Assembly (NCBI GenBank): GCA_903913175.1
Contig: CAIWKF010000015.1
Coordinates: 1 to 6,754, forward strand
DNA from: Candidatus Staskawiczbacteria bacterium
GTDB lineage: Bacteria; Patescibacteriota; Minisyncoccia; Minisyncoccales; Staskawiczbacteraceae
Direction of reading: 5' to 3'
DNA length: 6,754 nt
The position numbers and the translations under genes were made by a program. Under the pieces are notes generated by a model. The model saw only the letters and a program-made list of their open reading frames with translations. It was not told the origin of the DNA and did not search any database. Positions 1-4,941 of this stretch are shown piece by piece (position 1 is the first letter of the stretch; the number at the start of each line of letters is the position of its first letter).

Positions 1-1
1 A

Positions 2-97
2 TATTTATTTTACACTCAAATGAAGCCAAAAAAATATTCCATTCCACCAGAGTTTATTAACTCTATGCAACAAAATGGAGCCCCTATACCTCGTTAA
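2..97 (+). CDS. Possible C-terminal end of an upstream gene, or a 25-aa ORF; unrecognised
   Basis: This frame is open from the window edge to a TAA at 95-97. It may be the tail of a gene starting upstream, or a short ORF from the ATG at 20 (25 residues). The tail is polar and proline-rich (ending NGAPIPR) with no membrane segment or motif that I recognise. A second frame is also open from base 1 to a TAA at 58-60, so openness alone is weak evidence. The stop lies 14 nt before the prepilin start, a typical within-operon distance. No Shine-Dalgarno sequence precedes the ATG at 20. It could equally be non-coding upstream sequence. Confidence 0.3.
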   Translation, partial: YLFYTQMKPKKYSIPPEFINSMQQNGAPIPR

Positions 98-111
98 ATT
101 TTGTAAAATAT

Positions 112-600
112 ATGTTTAAAAATAAAGGTTTTACTATAATTGAGCTTTTGGTTGTTATTTCTATAATCTCGTTTTTGGCGAGCATTGTTTTGGTCAATGT
201 TAATATGTATATGTCAAAAGCAAGAGATGCAAGAACAAAAGCAGATATTAGACAAATAATAATCGCAATGCAAATGTACTATGCAGACCATGGAAGCTAT
301 CCTACAACAAACGGTAACTGGGCATGTTTAAAATCAAGCGGAAGTTGCTGGAATGGTAGCTATAGTGGTAGCGCTACTCTTATTAGTGATTTAGCAACAT
401 ATATTTCAAACATACCCAAGGCTCAGGCAAATTCTGGATGTTACGCTTATGATACTTACTTATATAATAGTAGCTGGGGAAGCCCAGCGTCTATAATTTG
501 GAAAAAAGAAACTCCTTTTGTAACCGGAGAATGTGATGGATATTATGCAGGAAGCTATGATTGTGGATATTATTATTGTTATCAATATATTGAATCTTAG
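112..600 (+). CDS. Type IV prepilin / type II secretion pseudopilin (PulG/GspG-like)
   Basis: A 162-aa class III prepilin. The N-terminus is a short basic leader (MFKNKG) followed by FTIIELLVVISII. Prepilin peptidase should cut after Gly6, making Phe7 residue +1 and Glu11 the conserved +5 glutamate, followed by a hydrophobic helix to about residue 30. Residues 35-63 (SKARDARTKADIRQ..., YYADHGSYP) form the amphipathic end of the pilin helix and the turn into the globular head, as in GspG-like pseudopilins. The head is short, tyrosine- and glycine-rich, and has six cysteines (72, 79, 110, 141, 151, 156), which suggests disulfide stabilisation outside the cell. The product should be a fibre subunit of a type IV pilus or pseudopilus. 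Neighbouring dprA and comM favour a DNA-uptake pilus, but adhesion or secretion is possible. The start is fixed by the leader peptide; there is no Shine-Dalgarno sequence. Confidence 0.9.
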   Translation: MFKNKGFTIIELLVVISIISFLASIVLVNVNMYMSKARDARTKADIRQIIIAMQMYYADHGSYPTTNGNWACLKSSGSCWNGSYSGSATLISDLATYISNIPKAQANSGCYAYDTYLYNSSWGSPASIIWKKETPFVTGECDGYYAGSYDCGYYYCYQYIES

Positions 601-643
601 TTTTTAAAAAATTAATCAGCGTTAATGCCAGACGCTAAAAAAT

Positions 644-1615
644 ATGGAAATACAGAATCAACCAATTAAAAGAAATTTACCAAGAGATGTTTTTTTGCAT
701 CTTTTGGCAATTGTAACTTTATATTGGTCAGCAATTACTTTTATAACTCTATTATGGCAATTTATAAATCATTTTCTACCAAATATTTTAAATGACATTT
801 ACACTTATCAATCAAAATTTGAATTAATGCGATTTGCGGTTTCTTCTTTATTTATTGTGTTTCCTTTGTTTATTTTTGTTTCTTGGTTTTTAAATAAAAT
901 TTATGCCAAAGAAGCTGTAGTTAGAGAAAGTAAAATTAGAAAATGGCTTTTATATTTTACTTTATTTGTTGCAGCTTTGGTTGTGGTAGGAGATTTGGTT
1001 TCAGTGATTAATAATTTGCTTGGCGGAGAAACCACTTTAAAATTTATTTTAAAAGCTTTATCAATTTTAGTGGTAGCAGGGTTTGTGTTTGGCTATTATT
1101 TAGATGATGTTCGTCGTGAAACCCCATCTAAGCTTGGCAAAATTTTTGCTTTTATAACTAGTTTTTTAGTTATAACTGCTATTATCGCCTCATTTTTTGT
1201 AATTGGTTCTCCAAATTCTGCTAGACTTTTTCAATATGACCAAACAAAAATTTCAGATTTACAAAACATTCAAAGTCAAATTGTAAATTATTGGCAAAGA
1301 AAAGAGGCTCTACCAGCTACTTTAAATGATTTAAGTGACCCAATTTCTGGCTTTAGTATTCCACAAGATTCGCAAACACAAAAAAGTTATACTTATAATA
1401 TTACTGATACTGCCAAGTTATCTTTTCAGCTTTGTGCTAGCTTTAATAAGCAATCTGATAATAATCAAAATTCAAAAACAGTTCCTGCATATTATGGCAA
1501 CGATTTATACTCTCAAAACTGGAGTCATCCAGCTGGATACTATTGTTTTGAAAGAACCATAGACAAACAACTCTACCCGCCACTAAATAAACCAAATGCG
1601 CAAATCATAAAATAA
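644..1615 (+). CDS. DUF5671-type five-helix membrane protein with extracytoplasmic pseudopilin-like C-terminus
   Basis: A 323-aa protein with five predicted membrane segments at about residues 17-43, 61-83, 100-125, 133-153 and 166-188. The opening (PRDVFLHLLAIVTLYWSAI) resembles the DUF5671 family common in CPR bacteria; that assignment is from recognition, not a search. Basic residues cluster in the loops at 84-100 and 153-166, which places the N-terminus inside and the 135-residue C-terminal domain (189-323) outside. That domain starts with a helix (IQSQIVNYWQ) followed by LPATLNDL, much like the helix-to-head transition of pseudopilins (DL..IQ...YY...G.YP). It has two cysteines, C264 and C301. 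The gene begins 43 nt after the prepilin stop, so a shared transcript is likely. Function is unknown; a membrane partner of the pilus system is a reasonable guess only. No Shine-Dalgarno sequence precedes the ATG. Confidence 0.75.
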   Translation: MEIQNQPIKRNLPRDVFLHLLAIVTLYWSAITFITLLWQFINHFLPNILNDIYTYQSKFELMRFAVSSLFIVFPLFIFVSWFLNKIYAKEAVVRESKIRKWLLYFTLFVAALVVVGDLVSVINNLLGGETTLKFILKALSILVVAGFVFGYYLDDVRRETPSKLGKIFAFITSFLVITAIIASFFVIGSPNSARLFQYDQTKISDLQNIQSQIVNYWQRKEALPATLNDLSDPISGFSIPQDSQTQKSYTYNITDTAKLSFQLCASFNKQSDNNQNSKTVPAYYGNDLYSQNWSHPAGYYCFERTIDKQLYPPLNKPNAQIIK

Positions 1616-1621
1616 TATACT

Positions 1622-1664
1622 TGTGAATAAGATGTGAATAAGTATGTAAATAAAATGTTTATAA
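1622..1664. repeat. Phased array of four DnaA-box-like 9-mers upstream of dprA
   Basis: Four related 9-mers lie in the 52-nt gap before dprA: TGTGAATAA at 1622-1630, TGTGAATAA at 1633-1641, TGTAAATAA at 1645-1653 and TGTTTATAA at 1656-1664. Their start-to-start spacings are 11, 12 and 11 nt, about one helical turn. The first two are exact reverse complements of the DnaA-box consensus TTATNCACA; the third and fourth differ at one and two positions. All four point the same way. The array ends three bases before the dprA ATG, so a protein bound here could block dprA-comM expression. It may instead be a simple A/T-rich tandem repeat. Confidence 0.55.
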
Positions 1665-1667
1665 ATT

Positions 1668-2558
1668 ATGGATAAAAATGTAAAGATAATTGAAATTACA
1701 GATGATAAATTTCCTAAATCTTTAAAAGAAGCTGTAAAAAATCTTATTACAAGCGCAGAAATTAAAAGGCTGTATTATAAAGGAAATTGGTGTCCTGAAA
1801 TATTTGAAAATTGTTTGGCAGTTGTGGGGTCACGCCACTTAACTTCTTATGGTAAAAAAGCTACCGAGCAAATTGTAACTGAAGTTGCGCTTGCTGGAGT
1901 TACTATTGTTTCTGGGTTTATGTATGGAGGCGACGAAGCTGCGCACAGCGCTACTGTAAAATGTGGTGGAAAAACCATTGCTGTTATGCCTTGTGGAATA
2001 AATAGAATTCATCCTGAAAGTCAAAAAGATTTATATGAAGAAATTTTAAAAAAAGATGGTTTAATAATTTCAGAATATGAAGGTTTGGCCCAGCCACAAC
2101 AGTGGACTTATGTGCAAAGAAACAGAATTGTAGCTGGACTTTGCAAAGCCATTTTAGTTACTGAAGCCACAGAAAATTCTGGCACTTTAATCACTGCGGG
2201 TTATGCCAAAAAATTTGGTAAAAAGATTTTTGCTTTGCCTGGACAAATTACCAGTGGACTTTCTAAAGGACCAAATAGACTTATAAAAGAAGGTGCAGAA
2301 ATTGTGACAGAAGCCAAAGATATTTTAGATTTTTATAAAATTTCACGCAGTAAAGCAAACTTGCCAGCAGGTAAAAAGCTTGTACTTGGCAGTAGTTTAG
2401 AACAAAAAATTATTGAACAATTGCAACGTGAGCCAATGAAGGCCGATGAACTTTCGCGTTTATTCTTACTTCCCTCTTCCCAAATTGGCACCACCTTAAC
2501 CCTAATGCAACTTAAAGGTTTCATTAATCTTGATAATGGTAAATATCATATAAACTAA
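1668..2558 (+). CDS. dprA: DNA-processing protein DprA (Smf), DNA uptake and RecA loading
   Basis: DprA binds incoming single-stranded DNA during natural transformation, protects it and helps load RecA. The extended Rossmann core is clear: VGSR at 53-56 followed by YGKKA, SGFMYGGDEAAH at 82-93, GGKTIAVMPCG at 100-110, RNRIVAG at 151-157, SGTLITA at 171-177, ALPG at 189-192 and GPNRLIKEGA at 201-210. A winged-helix-like tail covers about 243-296. At 296 aa it is shorter than classical DprA (often about 360-380 aa) because it has only about 48 residues before the core and seems to lack most of the N-terminal SAM-like domain. One variation is GFMYGGD at 83-89 where GLARGID is usual. The comM start lies 19 nt after the stop, so the two are probably co-transcribed. 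No Shine-Dalgarno sequence is present; the leader is the 9-mer array. Confidence 0.93.
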   Translation: MDKNVKIIEITDDKFPKSLKEAVKNLITSAEIKRLYYKGNWCPEIFENCLAVVGSRHLTSYGKKATEQIVTEVALAGVTIVSGFMYGGDEAAHSATVKCGGKTIAVMPCGINRIHPESQKDLYEEILKKDGLIISEYEGLAQPQQWTYVQRNRIVAGLCKAILVTEATENSGTLITAGYAKKFGKKIFALPGQITSGLSKGPNRLIKEGAEIVTEAKDILDFYKISRSKANLPAGKKLVLGSSLEQKIIEQLQREPMKADELSRLFLLPSSQIGTTLTLMQLKGFINLDNGKYHIN

Positions 2559-2577
2559 AAATTAATAAATCACAACT

Positions 2578-4113
2578 ATGCTTATAAAAGTTCCGAGTGT
2601 GGCGAATTTGGGGTTAGAAACCATAAAAGTAGATATTGAAGTTAATTTGGCAAACAGAGGTTTGCCGGGTTTTGAAATTGTGGGACTGGCTGATAAAGCT
2701 GTAGCAGAAAGTAAAGAACGCGTGCGCACTGGAATTACAAGCAGTGAAATTGATTTTCCACAGAAAAAAATTACAGTAAACATGGCCCCAGCCGATGTGC
2801 CTAAAGAAGGCTCTACTTATGATTTACCAATTGCAGTGGGCATTTTAAGTAGTGTGCTAAATTTTCCAATTCCAGAAAAAAGTTTGTTTTTAGGAGAATT
2901 ATCTTTTGATGGAAGTTTACGCCATACTAAGGGTGCTTTTTTAATGGCACTTTTTGCCAAGGAATTTGGTTTTGAAAATTTGTTTGTGCCATTACCTTCA
3001 GCCAACGAAGCTGCTTGTATTAAAGGTTTAAAAGTTCTACCAGTGGAAAATTTAACTCAAATTTGTCAACACTTGCTAGGTCAAAAAGACATTTTACCAA
3101 TTGTTTATCAGCCAGCAGAAGAAAGCATTTTTGATAAACCAGAATTTGATATGAAAGAAGTGCTTGGCCAAGAACAAGCTAAGCGTGCCATGGAAATAGC
3201 TGCAGCTGGTGGGCACAATATAATTATGGTAGGCAGTCCTGGAAGTGGCAAAACCATGTTGGCTCGTGCTTTGCCAGGAATTTTACCACCTTTAAATGAA
3301 GCTGAATCTTTAGAGGTAACTAAAATATTTTCTGCTTCTGGGGGCATTCCGCCAGGAGGTTCTTTAATAATGCAACGCCAATTTCGTGCGCCTCACCACA
3401 CAGCCAGTTTAGTTGGCTTGGTTGGTGGAGGTAGTAAACCACAGCCAGGTGAAATTAGTTTGGCTCACCGCGGAGTTTTGTTTTTAGATGAGTTCAATGA
3501 ATTTCCCCGCACCATAATGGAAGCCATGCGTCAGCCACTGGAAGATGGTTATTTAACTATTTCGCGTGCCAAACAACGAGTAGTTTATCCTGCAGATTTT
3601 ATGCTGGTGGCCAGTGCTAACCCTTGCCCTTGTGGTTATGCCATGCACCCTAAAAAAACTTGCTCATGCGCTCCAACTCAAATTGCCAAATACCAAAAAA
3701 GAATTTCTGGCCCAATTTTAGATAGAATTGATTTACATATTGCTGTTATGCCTGTAGACGCAGAAGAATTTAAAAATAATCAGCAAGGTTCAGAATTTTT
3801 AGAAGAATCAAGCAAAATAAAAAAACGCGTAGTTTTGGCTCGTCAAAAACAACAAGCCCGTTTTGCAAGCGAAAAAATTCATTCCAACAGTCAAATGAAA
3901 AATAATCACATCAAAAAATATTGTACGCTTACTAGCGATGTAGAAGAAATTCTGCGCCAAGCCAGTTTAAAATTTAATTTGTCGGCAAGAAGCTACATGA
4001 AACTAATAAAAGTTTCTCGCACTATTGCTGACTTAGACAGTTCTGTCGAAATCTTAGTTTCCCACATGGCCGAAGCTCTGCAATATAAACCCAAAAACTT
4101 TGAAAGCGCATAA
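2578..4113 (+). CDS. comM: ComM/YifB family Mg-chelatase-like AAA+ ATPase (competence branch-migration helicase)
   Basis: A 511-aa, full-length member of the YifB/ComM family. ComM is known as a hexameric helicase that extends branch migration when transformed DNA is integrated into the chromosome. Residues 1 to about 180 form the family's N-terminal domain with the Lon/S5-like fold, including NRGLPGFEIVGLADKAVAES at 26-45 and a MAPAD.PKEG.TYDLPIA block at 69-86. The AAA+ domain follows, with Walker A GSPGSGKT at 219-226, Walker B VLFLDE at 300-305, the ASANPCPCG segment at 345-353 with paired cysteines (C350, C352, C362, C364), and GPILDRIDLH at 378-387 with candidate arginine finger R383. 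Residues 450-511 form the C-terminal helical domain (LSARSY at 468-473). It sits 19 nt behind dprA, which supports a DNA-uptake role. No plus-strand terminator is visible after the stop. Confidence 0.95.
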   Translation: MLIKVPSVANLGLETIKVDIEVNLANRGLPGFEIVGLADKAVAESKERVRTGITSSEIDFPQKKITVNMAPADVPKEGSTYDLPIAVGILSSVLNFPIPEKSLFLGELSFDGSLRHTKGAFLMALFAKEFGFENLFVPLPSANEAACIKGLKVLPVENLTQICQHLLGQKDILPIVYQPAEESIFDKPEFDMKEVLGQEQAKRAMEIAAAGGHNIIMVGSPGSGKTMLARALPGILPPLNEAESLEVTKIFSASGGIPPGGSLIMQRQFRAPHHTASLVGLVGGGSKPQPGEISLAHRGVLFLDEFNEFPRTIMEAMRQPLEDGYLTISRAKQRVVYPADFMLVASANPCPCGYAMHPKKTCSCAPTQIAKYQKRISGPILDRIDLHIAVMPVDAEEFKNNQQGSEFLEESSKIKKRVVLARQKQQARFASEKIHSNSQMKNNHIKKYCTLTSDVEEILRQASLKFNLSARSYMKLIKVSRTIADLDSSVEILVSHMAEALQYKPKNFESA

Positions 4114-4122
4114 ATTTTTTGT

Positions 4123-4157
4123 AAAAAAATACCCCGCGTTGACAGTTATCAACGCGG
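4123..4157 (-). terminator. Intrinsic terminator of the minus-strand small gene
   Basis: CCGCGTTGA at 4134-4142 pairs perfectly with TCAACGCGG at 4149-4157 (9 bp, 6-nt loop CAGTTA). Read on the minus strand, the stem is followed by GGTA and then seven Ts (plus-strand A-tract 4123-4129). Extra G/C runs at 4132-4135 and 4163-4166 could lengthen or rearrange the stem base. It lies 33 nt beyond the stop of the 63-aa gene. In the plus direction no U-tract follows the stem, so it is not expected to end comM transcripts efficiently. Confidence 0.82.
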
Positions 4158-4189
4158 AGCCCGGGGTGCGCATAAATTGTAAATGAGCA

Positions 4190-4381
4190 TTATGGGTTTT
4201 CAGCACCCACTACTTTATCCGAAAGAGCATTAAAGTCCTGCATCTCCCGAAGCTTGGCATAATAGATTAGGTCTTTTTCCCTTTCCGCCCATTCTTTTTG
4301 AAGCTCGTCTACCGCATTACATGGTTGCGGATTTGTGAAAAAATCCTGGGGTTTTTTGAACTTTGGGATTCTTACTGACAT
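4190..4381 (-). CDS. Small cytoplasmic protein of unknown function (63 aa), own transcription unit
   Basis: I do not recognise this protein. It is convergent with comM and divergent from yraN, in a gap where these two genes are often close neighbours in other bacteria. Several independent signs say it is real: a strong Shine-Dalgarno sequence 5 nt before the ATG, a sigma70-like promoter upstream and an intrinsic terminator downstream. The protein is soluble with no signal or membrane segment. Residues 1-20 are basic and proline-containing (RIPKFKKP), residues 23-52 look like one long charged helix (ELQKEWAEREKDLIYYAKLRE) that could form a coiled coil, and a short polar tail ends ENP. There is one cysteine (C21). 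I count about 42% G+C, against about 36% in most of yraN, with fewer A/T-ending codons. This hints at a separate origin but is a small sample. Confidence 0.72.
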   Translation of the reverse strand: MSVRIPKFKKPQDFFTNPQPCNAVDELQKEWAEREKDLIYYAKLREMQDFNALSDKVVGAENP

Positions 4382-4386
4382 AATTT

Positions 4387-4393
4387 CCTCCCC
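4387..4393 (-). promoter_or_regulatory. Strong Shine-Dalgarno sequence of the 63-aa gene
   Basis: On the minus strand GGGGAGG is followed by five bases (AAATT) and then ATG. It contains GGAGG, a core match to the usual anti-SD of 16S rRNA. This fixes the start of the small gene. No complete plus-strand gene in the window has a comparable site. Confidence 0.85.
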
Positions 4394-4425
4394 TATTAGA
4401 ATGACACAAAGTTTACCTTTAAATT

Positions 4426-4454
4426 ATCATATTACAAACAATTTAATTTTACAA
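4426..4454 (-). promoter_or_regulatory. Sigma70-like promoter of the minus-strand 63-aa gene
   Basis: On the minus strand a -35 of TTGTAA (4449-4454) is separated by exactly 17 nt from a -10 of TATGAT (4426-4431). This predicts a start near 4419 and a leader of about 38 nt containing the Shine-Dalgarno site. The -35 lies only 12 nt from the yraN start codon, so the two opposing units share one short intergenic region. A/T richness makes chance matches easy, but the spacing and position fit well. Confidence 0.55.
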
Positions 4455-4465
4455 TAATAATTAAA

Positions 4466-4825
4466 ATGGCACAGCATAATGAGGTGGGGAAAATTGGAGA
4501 AAAACTTGCTAGAGAATTTTTAGAAAAGCAAGGTTATAAAATTTTAGAACAGAATTACAAAACAAAGTATGCTGAGATTGATTTGGTTACAGAGAACCAG
4601 AAAAAACTTATTTTTGTAGAAGTGCGCACAAAAGTAGGTGAGCAATTTGGTAGCCCAGAAGACACGCTGGACCGCAAAAAGCTTTGGAAAGTTTTACAAA
4701 ATGCTAAATTTTATTCTGGTTTTACGGGCTGGCAGGGGCCAGAAAGAATAGATGCGGTTTGTATTGTGCTTAATCCCGATTTTTCAATAGATCGCCTTAC
4801 ACACCACGAAAATATTGTTTCTTAA
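4466..4825 (+). CDS. yraN: YraN / UPF0102 family protein, predicted restriction-endonuclease-like fold
   Basis: A 119-aa protein of normal length for UPF0102. Family marks run in order: GEKLAREFLEKQGYKIL at 11-27, N30-Y31 followed by the AEIDLV strand at 36-41, and FVEVR at 50-54. E37, D39 and E52 occupy positions expected for the metal-binding residues of the PD-(D/E)XK nuclease-like fold. ERIDAVCIV at 93-101 is the late strand, matching the usual R-(F/I)-D. The biochemical role is not settled in the family; processing of DNA or RNA structures has been suggested. It often lies with rnhB, comM and dprA, which fits here apart from the intervening reverse-strand gene. The start is preceded by A/T only, with no Shine-Dalgarno sequence. 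Because no plus-strand terminator follows comM, read-through from dprA-comM could transcribe it. Confidence 0.93.
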   Translation: MAQHNEVGKIGEKLAREFLEKQGYKILEQNYKTKYAEIDLVTENQKKLIFVEVRTKVGEQFGSPEDTLDRKKLWKVLQNAKFYSGFTGWQGPERIDAVCIVLNPDFSIDRLTHHENIVS

Positions 4826-4826
4826 T

Positions 4827-4855
4827 TTGACATATAGGTTTTAATTTGATAATAT
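4827..4855 (+). promoter_or_regulatory. Sigma70-like promoter upstream of nusA
   Basis: A perfect consensus -35 TTGACA at 4827-4832 is followed after 17 nt by TAATAT at 4850-4855. An alternative -10, GATAAT at 4848-4853, would give a 15-nt spacer. It begins one base after the yraN stop codon. Predicted transcription starts near 4862, leaving an untranslated leader of about 80 nt before nusA. This is the best promoter-like sequence seen in the window. Confidence 0.7.
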
Positions 4856-4881
4856 TTATTTAGAAGAAAATGTGAAATACT

Positions 4882-4909
4882 TGTCCGTCTGACCACGGAT
4901 ATTTTTTTT
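4882..4909 (+). terminator. Leader terminator / candidate attenuator upstream of nusA
   Basis: TGTCCGT at 4882-4888 pairs with ACGGATA at 4895-4901 (7 bp including one G-U), with loop CTGACC, and is directly followed by eight Ts (4902-4909). It has the form of an intrinsic terminator of modest stability. It lies about 20 nt downstream of the predicted start and 32 nt upstream of the nusA ATG, so transcripts from this promoter must read through it to express nusA. It could instead just end yraN transcripts. Confidence 0.65.
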
Positions 4910-4941
4910 CAAAAAATTAAAAAAATTAAATAACTAAAAAT

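Noticed and set aside
618..636. Possible terminator hairpin (AGCGT ... ACGCT) between the prepilin and the DUF5671-type gene
   Set aside because: Only 5 bp with a 9-nt loop, followed by As on the plus strand. The minus-strand T-rich run is not adjacent and no minus-strand gene ends there.
1335..1562. 75-aa ORF inside the DUF5671-type gene on the same strand
   Set aside because: Out-of-frame shadow of a well-supported gene, with no start signals and no recognisable motif.
3108..3347. 79-aa minus-strand ORF opposite the comM Walker A region, and similar antisense ORFs at 1839-2024, 2333-2524, 2562-2783, 2817-3005, 5200-5397 and 5991-6233
   Set aside because: All are antisense shadows of conserved genes without ribosome binding sites or domain-like sequence.
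3625..3670. Cysteine cluster in ComM (C350, C352, C362, C364) as a novel metal site
   Set aside because: The CPCG ... CxC arrangement is a normal feature of the YifB/ComM family.
4131..4167. Terminator for comM on the plus strand
   Set aside because: The stem is strong, but in the plus direction it is followed by AGCCCGGGGTGCGC with no U-tract. The T-run lies on the minus-strand side.
4114..4465. Insertion sequence or other mobile element carrying the 63-aa gene
   Set aside because: No transposase, terminal inverted repeats or clear target-site duplication flank it. The only inverted repeat is the terminator.
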